Assembly: GCA_001784435.1 (NCBI GenBank)
Contig: MFQZ01000010.1
Location: 166,967 to 230,966 of the forward strand
Reading direction: 5' to 3'
Length of the DNA: 64,000 bases
Source of the DNA: Candidatus Magasanikbacteria bacterium RIFOXYC2_FULL_42_28
Lineage (GTDB): Bacteria > Patescibacteria > ABY1 > Magasanikbacterales > GWA2-37-8
The notes under the pieces are model-generated. The model worked only from the letters and a program-made list of their open reading frames with translations. It searched no databases and was not told where the DNA came from. The translations under genes and the position numbers were made by a program. This document shows positions 1 to 10,078 of this stretch, piece by piece. Each line of letters begins with the position of its first letter. The first letter of the stretch is position 1.

Positions 1-1
1 T

Positions 2-3000
2 TTAGTGCAAAAGAAATTAACCGTTGACCCGTTGTGCGACAGTAATTTAACCGATAATTTACCCGGCGAAGCGCTGGGGTGCAAGGGCTATACCGTGCCG
101 GATGTTTCCGCTACTTTTTATCTTACCAATTTCAGTTATTTATGCCGTGAAAACGCGATTGGGTGCACGGCTTTGATTGATACGCAGAATACTTTGGATA
201 CGGATAAGCCCAAGGCGTATAATGTCCAGTTGTTCGGTGGTAGTGGTGATTTAGTGCGGGTGGTAATAGAAGAGAAAGAATTTTCTTGTCAAATTTTGGT
301 GGGGGAAGACAAATGTCATGTAGATATTGACGGATTTGAAAAACTATTAACTGGCGGTATTAGCGGGGCGTTTGTTGACAGTATTGAGGAAGCAAAAATT
401 GAATATAAAAATAATGTTGGGACGTGGATAGAATATTATCCCCAAAAAGAACCTGAATTTACCACTTCCACCGCCTTTATTCCCGCCGACACCGCCACTT
501 CCACTCCAATCTATTTAGTCGCCAATAAAGAAGCCACCTGTAATCAAGTTGATCTCGGTTGTACTTACGCCGGCCTTCAAAAACAAACTCCCACCGGTAT
601 TCAATTTACCACTGTTACTATTAAAAATGACCCAGCGCAATACGACGCGCAAGGCGGTGGTACTCTGTGTCAAGCCGAAGCGGTGGGGTGCAACGCCTAT
701 ACTTCCGGTGCCGGTAGCACCTATTATTTCAAAGATCCGATTGCTACCGGTCAAAAAGTTTGCGCTTACAAAGCGCGCGCGACCGCCCTTGGATCGGACG
801 CGTCCGGTTGGTTTTGGAAAGATGTGGGACGATGTGGTGGTGCTGATACTGGCGCTTACTGTTCGTCCAATTCTGATTGCGCGGTTGGAGTTGGTTGTGA
901 TAAAACACAAGATTGGGCTTGTTACCCGGATTATCGGTTAAGCGGTAATGATTTTGGCCTTTGGTCTTATGGCGATCGGACAAAATATCAAAATTTCGTG
1001 GGGGAATGTCCTACGGCTCAAAGTGGTTGTACTGAATTTATTGATCGCAACGCCTCGGATCCGGCAACTGATTTGGCCTACACTTCGTATTTTTGGATAA
1101 AAAATAGCAAAATTGACTATGATACTTGCGCTGGTAAAGTAAGTTTAAGAGAGGGATGTGTTTTGTTTGACGAGACCGATGTTCCGCGCAAACAGTGGAA
1201 TATGGTGGCCAGTTACGAAGCCAGCGAAAACAACGACTCGCGTTTGACCGCGCCGGTTGATGTTAGCGGTCGCAATGATGCTAACCAAATTATCAAAGTA
1301 ACGCGCGACCGCGAGTGTGGTGAATGGTTGCAGTGTAAACGTTCGCATTCGGTTTTGGATACCAGCCAAAGTCCGGTCGGTAATAATATTTTCAAAGAAG
1401 TGTGCGAGGCGGTAGGTCGATGTGACGAAGGGCCAGCGGATAGTGGCGGAGACAGTATCACCAATTGCGGGCGTTTTGTGTCCGCGCCGTCAAAAGTTTT
1501 GACAGTAGAGGATTATCGTCGGCGCGATATTAATTGGGGTGGCATGGATTATTCTGGGTATTCTCTTTTGAATATGTATCAACCGGACGCGTTGGAACAA
1601 TTTAATATCAGCGCTACCACTCGACCGGATTGGCGTTTAGTAAAACGAGTCCAATGTACGGCCGGTTTCGGCACCGAACAAGTGTGTCTTCCGCCCGCGC
1701 AAAACAATTCGTATGGCTGTAAAGTCAAGTATGGTGCGTCGGCAATTTCAACTGATGATGTGAGGTGTGCCAACAATGCTGTTTGTCGTAATCAAGTTTG
1801 TGTTCAAACTCATCGGGGCGATGATGATTTTGATGGTCCAACCGTTCCCGCTGAATCCAATTATACCGAAAATAAATTAGAGCCCGCTTGTCGCGCTTAT
1901 CCGGAGGTTGATGCGCCGTTTCCGACCACACCGCAAATTAGTGGATCTGATCTGACTAACGCCTCCTCATTTTATCAGGCGGCGAATAAATGTAACGAAG
2001 CGATATCCGGCACGCGCAGTTTCACCTTGGATTGGGCCTGCGAGTGTGATTACACTAAAGTAACTTATGGTGAAACTCAAGGACTAAAACGCTATTTTAA
2101 TTATTTGGAACCAAACAGTCGCGCGACCGAACCGGGTGTGCCGGTTGGCATTTGCCAAAATGGTAATGTGGGTATTAGTTGTAGCACCGATGCCGAATGT
2201 CAAGTTGGTGGCGCTGTTGGTGGTTTTTGCGCTCTGAAACAAAAAGAATCCAAACTGCTTGGTTGGCGCGGTTATTGTTTGGAGCCGGATTATTCGCGCT
2301 TGGCTTTTGCCGACCCGAATAAATATGCCTGTTTGTCGTGGTTGCCGGTGGGTTCATTGTCTGGTTTTGCCGATATTGACAACCAACATTTGGAAGCGGG
2401 GTATTTGCCAAGTGAGCAATTGCGTAGTTTGGGCTATACGCCACAAGGTGATGATTTGTTTGGGCAGTTTTATTGTCAGCAGTCAACCCGATTTGATAAT
2501 TTGCTAGTTAATCGCGATGGTTCTAACGCTATCAAGGTAGATACCGCTAATGTTGATGATTGCTATAGTGATGATGTGAGTGTGGCCACACCGCATTCGC
2601 TGTTAAATAATTTTTCTGTTAGTACTAATATTATGCCAGATTTGAGTGCGCGCTGTTTCAATATAGCCAATACACAAGAAACAAATTTAAAACAATCAGA
2701 CATAGAGTATATTAAATTTACTGTGGCGGAAAACACTGATGAAAGTCCAAAACAGAACACTAATTTATTTATTTACCCCAATGTTTATAAGAATGACAAT
2801 AAACCGTATATTGTCGGGCATTTGCCACTTAAAGGAGATAGTAGTAAAAGTGGTATTTATGTGGCTGGTAATTTTATGGGCAAAAAGAATTTGCCGGCGT
2901 TCTTTTATAGTTCACAGAAAGATGATAAGGACGGCGACGGGACGTATGGCTACATTAATGACGAAGGGGTTTTGAGTGTAAAATACAAAGAAGATGAGAC

Positions 3001-4708
3001 GTGGAAGCAAAGTTTTCGCGGCGATCTATTTGGTGCCGGTCAACAAGCGATAGCATGGAGGATGACTGATACTTTAGGTTACGCAGAGCTTGCCGGATTG
3101 GAAAATATTTCTCCAGACAGTTTATCATTTTTCTCTTCTGGTCCTTATGTTGATACAAGTATAGGCGAAAATTATCGCGATTATATTAACTACGAACCTT
3201 CAGTTTGCGCTGATAATGAAACAGACGGCGAAGATGATTGGCACGGAGTAATGGCGTATTTTGACCCGGATGCCAAACAATTAGTTGGTTACTGGATGTA
3301 TTATTGTGACCATTCTGGCGGTAATGGTCATATATCATATAATATTACAATCAAATTACGCAATTCTTGTCAGGGGGTGGCTGAAACTACTTTTGACGCA
3401 ACCGGCCGATCGGCCGGTTGGACTGATCGTTTATGGAAACGTAGTGATTTGACGACACAGGAAGGGCTGTCAGGCACTGTCGGATTTAATACTTTATCCG
3501 CCCCGTTTGGTAGTATGCGTATAAAATCCGGTATAGATCCGTATGATAGTGCGAGCGTTTTTGGTAATTTAAGTAAATTACCGGTGTATCTGTCACCTTC
3601 GTCTGGCGATAGTTTTCATTGTAACCCACTGGTGACTTCAGACCCGCCCGTAGGGTATAACGATTGTGTCTTTAATTATAGTTCAGCTTCTGTGCCTCCG
3701 GCTACAGTTGGTTTGGCGTATGATAATATATTAGGTAGTCCATTATCAGGCGATTTGAATTTACGACAGGTTTTTGCTAAACCGTCATCTTATTATACAT
3801 ATAATTCTGGAAGTAGTTCTAATTATTATAAAGGTTATTCATCGTCAGCTCCTTTGTATAATGAAACTGGTACTGTTGGATCCGTCGATCGCGCCCCCAA
3901 AATATATCCGGTAATAAATTGTGAATTGATTAATGGTGTGGAAAAATGTTTAGAAGGCGATATTGCCGGAGTTACCGTTAATAATAAATGGAGAAGCGGT
4001 GAAAATGCGGTAATCAACGCCAATCCGGCCGAAGCGTCTTTGCGTTTTTACGCTTTTGCTGATAGCAACCAAATGCCACTTCGGAGCGTAAGTATTAATT
4101 GGGATGACGGGTCGCCAGTAGAGGCGCGCGGTTCTGGGTTTTATCGTAATCGGCGCGGGGCAGCAGACGGCGGATGTACTTATGTAAATAATATCAGTGG
4201 CGTCGCGTCCAATTATTACTGTAGAAGGCCAGGTATATTTAAAAATCTGGACAATACTATAAATATTGATGCTCAATCTTTGGTAAGTGGGAGCGAAGGA
4301 TGTGACAGTGACACTGATTGTCGTTATCTTTCTCAGTGTGTGGCCGAAGGCGCGACGCCACAGGATCCATTTGGCCCGCTTGAATTTGGTCGCATTTTAA
4401 ATCGGACCTGCGATAATAAATATTTTGAGTTTACCAATGTTTATGATTGTACGCGCGCTTCGGTTAATTATCGTCCGGCCACTGGTCGTGGTACTACCGC
4501 TGGCGCGGATATTTGTGATGATAGCAGTATGACCAATGGTTGTTGTGAGTATACTCCCAAAGTTCAAGTTAAAGATAATTGGGGCTGGTGTAACGGTGGG
4601 TTTTATGATGGTAATGATACTTCCGACGCAAGCGATGATAATTGTGCCATAAGTTCTGGCGCCTGGACACCATTCCGTGGTAAAATTTTAGTGCCACCCT
4701 CGCAATAA
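2..4708 (+). CDS. Giant cysteine-rich surface/secreted protein (5' partial)
   Basis: Open reading frame of at least 1567 codons that is still open at the left edge, so the GTG at 5 is probably not the true start. It is Cys-rich, with recurring short motifs: several GC(T/N)-(A/E)-(L/Y/F) blocks in the N-terminal third (GCTALIDT, GCNAYT, GCTEFIDR), and repeats of the form C-S-(S/T/D)-(N/D)-(S/A/T)-(D/E)-C near residues 287, 720 and 1435. A PKD-like INWDDGSP stretch lies near residue 1360. No catalytic motif is recognised. It precedes the coiled-coil and VirB6/TrbL-like genes, so I infer an extracellular component linked to the secretion apparatus. Disulfide-rich extracellular folding is inference. 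Confidence 0.85.
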   Translation, partial: LVQKKLTVDPLCDSNLTDNLPGEALGCKGYTVPDVSATFYLTNFSYLCRENAIGCTALIDTQNTLDTDKPKAYNVQLFGGSGDLVRVVIEEKEFSCQILVGEDKCHVDIDGFEKLLTGGISGAFVDSIEEAKIEYKNNVGTWIEYYPQKEPEFTTSTAFIPADTATSTPIYLVANKEATCNQVDLGCTYAGLQKQTPTGIQFTTVTIKNDPAQYDAQGGGTLCQAEAVGCNAYTSGAGSTYYFKDPIATGQKVCAYKARATALGSDASGWFWKDVGRCGGADTGAYCSSNSDCAVGVGCDKTQDWACYPDYRLSGNDFGLWSYGDRTKYQNFVGECPTAQSGCTEFIDRNASDPATDLAYTSYFWIKNSKIDYDTCAGKVSLREGCVLFDETDVPRKQWNMVASYEASENNDSRLTAPVDVSGRNDANQIIKVTRDRECGEWLQCKRSHSVLDTSQSPVGNNIFKEVCEAVGRCDEGPADSGGDSITNCGRFVSAPSKVLTVEDYRRRDINWGGMDYSGYSLLNMYQPDALEQFNISATTRPDWRLVKRVQCTAGFGTEQVCLPPAQNNSYGCKVKYGASAISTDDVRCANNAVCRNQVCVQTHRGDDDFDGPTVPAESNYTENKLEPACRAYPEVDAPFPTTPQISGSDLTNASSFYQAANKCNEAISGTRSFTLDWACECDYTKVTYGETQGLKRYFNYLEPNSRATEPGVPVGICQNGNVGISCSTDAECQVGGAVGGFCALKQKESKLLGWRGYCLEPDYSRLAFADPNKYACLSWLPVGSLSGFADIDNQHLEAGYLPSEQLRSLGYTPQGDDLFGQFYCQQSTRFDNLLVNRDGSNAIKVDTANVDDCYSDDVSVATPHSLLNNFSVSTNIMPDLSARCFNIANTQETNLKQSDIEYIKFTVAENTDESPKQNTNLFIYPNVYKNDNKPYIVGHLPLKGDSSKSGIYVAGNFMGKKNLPAFFYSSQKDDKDGDGTYGYINDEGVLSVKYKEDETWKQSFRGDLFGAGQQAIAWRMTDTLGYAELAGLENISPDSLSFFSSGPYVDTSIGENYRDYINYEPSVCADNETDGEDDWHGVMAYFDPDAKQLVGYWMYYCDHSGGNGHISYNITIKLRNSCQGVAETTFDATGRSAGWTDRLWKRSDLTTQEGLSGTVGFNTLSAPFGSMRIKSGIDPYDSASVFGNLSKLPVYLSPSSGDSFHCNPLVTSDPPVGYNDCVFNYSSASVPPATVGLAYDNILGSPLSGDLNLRQVFAKPSSYYTYNSGSSSNYYKGYSSSAPLYNETGTVGSVDRAPKIYPVINCELINGVEKCLEGDIAGVTVNNKWRSGENAVINANPAEASLRFYAFADSNQMPLRSVSINWDDGSPVEARGSGFYRNRRGAADGGCTYVNNISGVASNYYCRRPGIFKNLDNTINIDAQSLVSGSEGCDSDTDCRYLSQCVAEGATPQDPFGPLEFGRILNRTCDNKYFEFTNVYDCTRASVNYRPATGRGTTAGADICDDSSMTNGCCEYTPKVQVKDNWGWCNGGFYDGNDTSDASDDNCAISSGAWTPFRGKILVPPSQ

Positions 4709-4733
4709 CCAATTTTATTTAATCACCAAAATC

Positions 4734-4742
4734 TGCTATAAT
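4734..4742 (+). promoter_or_regulatory. Extended -10 promoter
   Basis: TGC-TATAAT, an extended -10 element in the 168-bp gap after the giant Cys-rich gene. No convincing -35 is seen. It would start a leader of roughly 130 nt for the coiled-coil gene at 4877 and the genes behind it. Confidence 0.55.
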
Positions 4743-4755
4743 TACTAAGGTTGAA

Positions 4756-4779
4756 CCAATGAAATTTTAATTTCATTGG
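4756..4779 (+). promoter_or_regulatory. Perfect stem-loop in leader RNA
   Basis: CCAATGAAAT and its exact complement, a 10-bp stem with a 4-nt TTTA loop. It starts 14 nt after the -10 element, so it would lie almost at the 5' end of the transcript. There is no T-run, so it does not look like a terminator; an RNA-stabilising or regulatory hairpin is inference. Confidence 0.5.
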
Positions 4780-4876
4780 CGAGACCTGACGTAATTTCAA
4801 GCTACGCTTACAATACCCGCATGTTTAAGAGCTTATCATCAAAATTAAAATTCACTTAAATCACAGAAATATTTTT

Positions 4877-5266
4877 ATGCCCGAAGAAATTATCACCACT
4901 AACGAAATTATGGATTTTTTGCGCGAAAATATGGTGATGCGCAAAGATTTTGATGGGTTGAAATCCGATTTTGAAATTGTTAAATCCGATGTGGCCATCT
5001 TGAAATCCGATGTGGCCACGCTTAAATCAGATGTGGCCATCTTGAAATCCGATGTCGCTGAATTGAAAGACAGTATTCGTGAAATAAATTCACGTCTCGA
5101 TCATATTGACAGTGAAATTACCGCAATAAAATCACGTTTAGACGCTTTAGAAAAATCAACTTTTGAAGACGCCAATGTTTATGCCAGCGATATTTTGTTG
5201 TTAAAAAATAAAATGGCGTCATTAGAACAGCAGTTGGCGCGTCTGCAGGCGCAAGTAGCGCGGTAG
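4877..5266 (+). CDS. Heptad-repeat coiled-coil protein
   Basis: A 129-aa soluble protein with no signal peptide or membrane segment. Residues 28-64 are almost perfect heptads of the type LKSDVAI/T, encoded by near-identical 21-bp DNA repeats, followed by ordinary coiled coil (residues 65-127). This predicts a rod-like oligomer. It lies 21 bp before the VirB6/TrbL-like gene and after a candidate promoter, so it may be first in that transcription unit. A structural or adaptor role in the secretion locus is inferred from position only. Copy-number variation of the 21-bp repeat is plausible. Confidence 0.85.
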   Translation: MPEEIITTNEIMDFLRENMVMRKDFDGLKSDFEIVKSDVAILKSDVATLKSDVAILKSDVAELKDSIREINSRLDHIDSEITAIKSRLDALEKSTFEDANVYASDILLLKNKMASLEQQLARLQAQVAR

Positions 5267-5287
5267 GTAGTTGTATTCTATACCATC

Positions 5288-8200
5288 ATGAAAAGGAATT
5301 TATCACAAAAATTAAAATTCGCTTTCGCTTGGCTCGCCCCTCGTCGCAAATGGGGCATACTTAGCGTGTCCGCGCTGGCGGTTTTAATTTTTGCCGGCGT
5401 TATCCTTACCACCACTCCGGCCGCGGCGGATGTTCTGGATTATGTTAATCGGGCATTTGCTTGGATTAATTTTGCTGTTTCTCGGTTGTTTTTATCACTC
5501 GCTCTCTTTTTGCTTACTTTTGTTATTCAAATTGCCGGCTATAACGGCTATATTGATTCGGTGGCGGTCAATGTCGGTTGGGTGATGGTGCGTGACTTGG
5601 TTAATATGGCGTTTGTAATATTTTTATTGGTTATCGCTTTTGGCACGATTTTGGGATTGGAACAATACGAATGGAAAAAGTTAATGGTCAAATTTGTTTT
5701 GGCCGCTATTTTAGTGAATTTTTCCCGCGTGATTTGCGGACTGATGATAGACGTGGCGCAGGTGTTTATGACCACCTTTGTCAATGGCATCGCGGCCACG
5801 GCCGGCGGTAATTTGATAACGGCTTTTTCGGCTGACAAATTGTATAAATTTAACCCCGATACCAATGGCACCGAAATTAACGATACCGAGTCCTTTATCG
5901 CGAGCATCGCGGCGGTGATGTTCGCCGGCATGATGATGATGACGATGTTTGCCATCGCGGTGATGTTACTCGCGCGTTTGGTCGTGCTGTGGGTGTTGAT
6001 TGTTTTGTCGCCCATGGCTTTTGCCTTAAATGTTATCCCCAAAACCGAAAAATACGCCCAAGAATGGTGGCAAGAATTTGGTCAAAATTTAGTCGCCGGT
6101 CCGATTTTAATATTTTTTATCTGGTTATCATTGGTAACCGTGGGCGGGGGCGATGTGGCCAAAGAAATTAGCGCGAACAATGTTGTTAAACAAGATAACA
6201 GCCAACAGCCCAAATCCGGCATTTCTGAAGTAATGGAATGGGAAAACATGGCCAGTTTCGCGATTGCCATCGGGATGTTGCTTGTCGGCGCGAAAATTAC
6301 CCAGCAAATGTCCCCGCAAGGTGGACAGTTTGTCGGCAAAGCAGCGGAATTTGGGAAGAAGGTGGCAATGGTGGCGGCCGGAGCGACGACTGCGAAATGG
6401 GGGCTGAAAGCCGGTAAGGCAGCGGGTAAATTTGCTTTAATGGAAATACCTTATGGCGGAAATTTTTGGAAAGCGAAAGCAAAAACTGAATGGGAAAGCG
6501 CGAAAACCGCGATGTATGGTAAGGCCGCCGGTATAACCAAGGAAAGTACGGAATTGAATAATGCTGCTGGGGAAAAGCGAGAAAAAGCACAATCATTGCG
6601 ACAACTTGCGAAAACGGAGACCAATGACGTTAAGAAAAAGAAGTATGAAGAAGCAGCTGCTCTTGCTGAGAAAGAAATGGAAGATCTAGAAGCTCGGGCG
6701 CAAGAAGCAATGGCGCCGAGTCGTTTAAGCAAGCGCGGCAAGGCATTAAAGGCGCAAGCTGCCGCGAAGAAAAAAGAGTCCGAAGATTTGCGACAACGGG
6801 CCGCGACGGCCACAACACCGGAAGCGCAAGCTGATTTGGAAGTCCAAGCCAAAGTCGCTGATACCGAAGCGACTGAATTGCGACGACAACAAGAAGAAGA
6901 AACCACTCGCGGTGGTGGCGGGATTGTTGGGGCAATAGTTAGACAACGCATCGGCTACATGAAGCAATTAAAAAAATCTGAAGGGCAAAGAGAAATTCGA
7001 GAGAAATTAGCTTTTAAAAGGGCATCTGGTGATTCCGGCGGCTGGATTTTTAATCGGTCGGATGGTCAAGTAAAAGATGCTTATCGTTACGAAAAAGGCA
7101 TGTTGGAAGTTGAGGAAATGCGCAGTTCGGCCAAAGACAAAGAATATTCCGCGATTGGTAAATCCGGCGCGTTGGGTATGCGTCGCTATCGTGATGGCCG
7201 TTTTTTGCCGGGTGCTACTATGGCCGAACAGATCGCTAAACATGGCCGTGGTAGCGCGAGAATGGAAAGTGTTTCCAAAACCATTCAAGCGGCGACCGAG
7301 CTAAAGATTGATTTGGCAGCCAAAGCGAAAATTGATGAAGTTGATGTCGCCAAAGCGGCCTTGGATGTTGGTTTGCAAACAACAGCAGAAAAAGAATTAT
7401 TAGCGAAAAAAGCGCAAGCCGAAGAAGACGCGAAGACCGCTCAAGAAAGAATAGAAGCGGAATTCGCGCCGGCGATAACAGCGGCGCAGGTGGCTATTAA
7501 TGATCCAAAAGCTGAGTTTAATAAAGATGTGGCAAAAGCGGAGGATGATTTAGTAGATTATAGAAAAAATAAAAAGGTAAACGATATATTGACGACTGAT
7601 GAGCAAACAAGGCAAGCTAATTTGGATAAAGAAGCGGCCGATTTGCAGACTGTTATCCAGAATAGTGAGCTTGCGATGCAAGAAGCATTTAAGAAATACC
7701 AGGAAGAACGTCGGGGAATAACTGACGCAGATGCGTTAAAAACAGCAGATGAAAAATTCAAAACAGACCATGGGAAAAGACAGAAAGAGGTTAATGACAA
7801 AAAGAATGAACTAGAACAATTAGGTTCAAGGAGAAATAAGACAGCGGCAGAAGAAAAACTTGAGAAAAATTTAGAAGATGCTAAAACTGCCAGAGAGGCA
7901 AAAGGTGCCGAAAATGGGTATGATACTGTAAAAAAAGCTTTGGTAGATAAAGAAACAGAAAAACAAGAAAAATTTGAAAAAGCCAGGACCGGAATAGTTG
8001 CTGCCCAAAAAGCGATCGATGCTTACACCAAAAAAGATCCAACAACAAAGAAGAGTATCCAAGATACTGACCGTGAAGCAGAATTTAAAGCCGACCCGAC
8101 CACCGGCTCTAAAGATTTTGCGACCAGAGAGGCCGAAGTAAAAGCTAGAAAAGCGGCTTTGGAAGCCAGTTTAAATACTGTTCCCGGCGCCGGTGATTTT

Positions 8201-10051
8201 ATGGCCGCGGAACGCGCTACGGCAATGGAAGAACATGCCCACGCTGGTAAATTATCCATGCAAGGCGCGGCTTGGGGGTTAAAGGCAATGCACGATGTGT
8301 TAACGGCGATTGATTTGGGCGAGCAAGGGAAAAAAGCCGGTGAAGAATTTATTAAAACTATCAAAGATAACCATTTAGCTAACTCTTTTAAAGCCGCGCG
8401 CAAAGAAATTGACGCGGTTATCGATAACTGGAAAAAAGCCGGAACCGGACAAATTAAATTTTTGGATGAAGAGGTGCGCCGTTTGAGTGCGCGCAATGCT
8501 TTTGTGGCCGCTTTGAATTATTCTGAAAAAAGCAAGATCACGGCTAAAGATAAAAACATGCGCGAAGCTCAAGCCGCTGATGTGGCTTCTAACGCGGTTG
8601 TCAATATTCGCAAAGGCCGAGAATTACCGTCCGAAGCGATTGACGCGCTATATGAGGCCGAAGCCAAAGAATTAAGCGGTATGGAACGCGCGGACGCGTC
8701 GGCCGCGGCCGCGGACACGATGTTTTATTTAATGGCGCAAAAAGAAGCCGGCCATGAATTATCGGCCGATGAAAAATCTTCGATTATGGGCGCGTGGACT
8801 AAGGTAGATTCAGAATCGTGGAATGATGATTTTGCGGATTATTTTATTCGTATGGTGGGTAGACACGAAAGTGGTGACAAGACCCTGACCGGTCAAAAAA
8901 AGGCCATTGCCGAACAGATGGCTAAATTTGCCAAAGATGCTAATTTGAAGTTTGAAAATGAAGTTGTTAATGGTGTAGAAACCGGCAGGAAAAAATTTGC
9001 CGGCGCGTATAATCGCGAAATGTCATCAATGTGGCAGACACTGGCCGCTACCGGTGGCGATACCAAATTATGGAACGCTCATAATGCCATTAATCAAGAA
9101 GAAAAAGAAATGGGTAGCACCAAGTTTGATAGCAGTGGTGGCTATTGGGGGGCGGCCGAAAGATTGGCCGCGCGGGGTCAACTGGGTGGTTATAGTTCAG
9201 TGGCTGAAATGGAAGCGGCTTATGGCCAAAATCAAGATGGTCTTAAATTTGCCGCTCGCAAATTTAAAGCCAATGGTATTGGCAATGGGCATTGGGAGTC
9301 GGTATTAAACCAAGAGTTTGATGATAGAAAAGGTATTTATCGGATTAATACCTTAAATACCGCTCAAGGCGGTTCAATTACGGAGATGGGTAAACGCACC
9401 TTGAACGAATTACTGAAATTTCAGAATCATTCTGCCGGTGATTTTGATTTGACTACCGGGCTGATGCGCTCAATTGATTCTAATTTGTTCGGCGCGCTTA
9501 CTGCCCAGATGAAAACTGAAAATGATGTTAAGTTTATGAATTTTCGTTCCATTATTAAATTGTTGGGTGGTCATGAATCTGAAACCGAACTGCGCACTTC
9601 CCGAGGCGGTAAAGATGGTGCTGATACCTATTATCATTTGGGCGGTGAAAAAATGTTGGGCACATTTATCGATAGGTTTGGAGATACCATGGAAGCGCGA
9701 GATAAAATGGATGAGCACCTGTTGGAGAATTTTATGGTTAAGGAGTTGTTGGGGAATAAAAGCGCGACGATGTTACTTTTACAGCGTACAATGAAATTGA
9801 ATGATGATGACACAGCGCATGGAAATTTTAGAATTAAATTTGACGGTTCCATTGGTGAAGTTCAAGGTATTGAGGAATTAGTTAAAAAAGTAGAGGCGTT
9901 AAAAGCACAGGGTCGTCTTACTAGTGTTACTCCGGCAATGTTAAAACAGCTTCAAGATATGTTACCAGATTTTAAATCCGGTGTCATTGCCCAATCAGGA
10001 GATCGTGGTGGCAAGAAAGACAAGAGTGACTCCACTGATTTTGGCGGATAA
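5288..10051 (+). CDS. VirB6/TrbL-like giant membrane protein with long coiled-coil C-terminus
   Basis: 1587 aa. A hydrophobic N-terminal segment (about 23-47) ends in TPAAAD, resembling a signal peptide, and is followed by about six further membrane segments up to residue 340. This resembles the polytopic VirB6/TrbL-type inner-membrane channel proteins of type IV secretion systems. The rest is charged and Ala/Glu/Lys-rich: coiled coil at roughly 400-630 and 680-1000, then a mixed domain to a charged Gly-rich tail. VirB6/TrbL proteins are usually 300-500 aa, so the 1200-residue extension is unusual. Linkage to prgI and virB4 downstream supports a role in the transfer apparatus. Confidence 0.8.
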   Translation: MKRNLSQKLKFAFAWLAPRRKWGILSVSALAVLIFAGVILTTTPAAADVLDYVNRAFAWINFAVSRLFLSLALFLLTFVIQIAGYNGYIDSVAVNVGWVMVRDLVNMAFVIFLLVIAFGTILGLEQYEWKKLMVKFVLAAILVNFSRVICGLMIDVAQVFMTTFVNGIAATAGGNLITAFSADKLYKFNPDTNGTEINDTESFIASIAAVMFAGMMMMTMFAIAVMLLARLVVLWVLIVLSPMAFALNVIPKTEKYAQEWWQEFGQNLVAGPILIFFIWLSLVTVGGGDVAKEISANNVVKQDNSQQPKSGISEVMEWENMASFAIAIGMLLVGAKITQQMSPQGGQFVGKAAEFGKKVAMVAAGATTAKWGLKAGKAAGKFALMEIPYGGNFWKAKAKTEWESAKTAMYGKAAGITKESTELNNAAGEKREKAQSLRQLAKTETNDVKKKKYEEAAALAEKEMEDLEARAQEAMAPSRLSKRGKALKAQAAAKKKESEDLRQRAATATTPEAQADLEVQAKVADTEATELRRQQEEETTRGGGGIVGAIVRQRIGYMKQLKKSEGQREIREKLAFKRASGDSGGWIFNRSDGQVKDAYRYEKGMLEVEEMRSSAKDKEYSAIGKSGALGMRRYRDGRFLPGATMAEQIAKHGRGSARMESVSKTIQAATELKIDLAAKAKIDEVDVAKAALDVGLQTTAEKELLAKKAQAEEDAKTAQERIEAEFAPAITAAQVAINDPKAEFNKDVAKAEDDLVDYRKNKKVNDILTTDEQTRQANLDKEAADLQTVIQNSELAMQEAFKKYQEERRGITDADALKTADEKFKTDHGKRQKEVNDKKNELEQLGSRRNKTAAEEKLEKNLEDAKTAREAKGAENGYDTVKKALVDKETEKQEKFEKARTGIVAAQKAIDAYTKKDPTTKKSIQDTDREAEFKADPTTGSKDFATREAEVKARKAALEASLNTVPGAGDFMAAERATAMEEHAHAGKLSMQGAAWGLKAMHDVLTAIDLGEQGKKAGEEFIKTIKDNHLANSFKAARKEIDAVIDNWKKAGTGQIKFLDEEVRRLSARNAFVAALNYSEKSKITAKDKNMREAQAADVASNAVVNIRKGRELPSEAIDALYEAEAKELSGMERADASAAAADTMFYLMAQKEAGHELSADEKSSIMGAWTKVDSESWNDDFADYFIRMVGRHESGDKTLTGQKKAIAEQMAKFAKDANLKFENEVVNGVETGRKKFAGAYNREMSSMWQTLAATGGDTKLWNAHNAINQEEKEMGSTKFDSSGGYWGAAERLAARGQLGGYSSVAEMEAAYGQNQDGLKFAARKFKANGIGNGHWESVLNQEFDDRKGIYRINTLNTAQGGSITEMGKRTLNELLKFQNHSAGDFDLTTGLMRSIDSNLFGALTAQMKTENDVKFMNFRSIIKLLGGHESETELRTSRGGKDGADTYYHLGGEKMLGTFIDRFGDTMEARDKMDEHLLENFMVKELLGNKSATMLLLQRTMKLNDDDTAHGNFRIKFDGSIGEVQGIEELVKKVEALKAQGRLTSVTPAMLKQLQDMLPDFKSGVIAQSGDRGGKKDKSDSTDFGG

Positions 10052-10078
10052 TAATTTAGATTTCTAGTCAATTTTAGT

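Noticed and set aside
4960..5070. CRISPR-like array in the 21-bp repeats
   Set aside because: Repeats are contiguous, codon-phased and have no spacers; they encode heptads. No CRISPR array or cas gene was seen anywhere.
6451..6951. 166-codon minus-strand open frame within the VirB6/TrbL-like gene
   Set aside because: Low-complexity Ala/Ser/Arg translation, opposite the coiled-coil part of a clear gene; a shadow of biased codon use.
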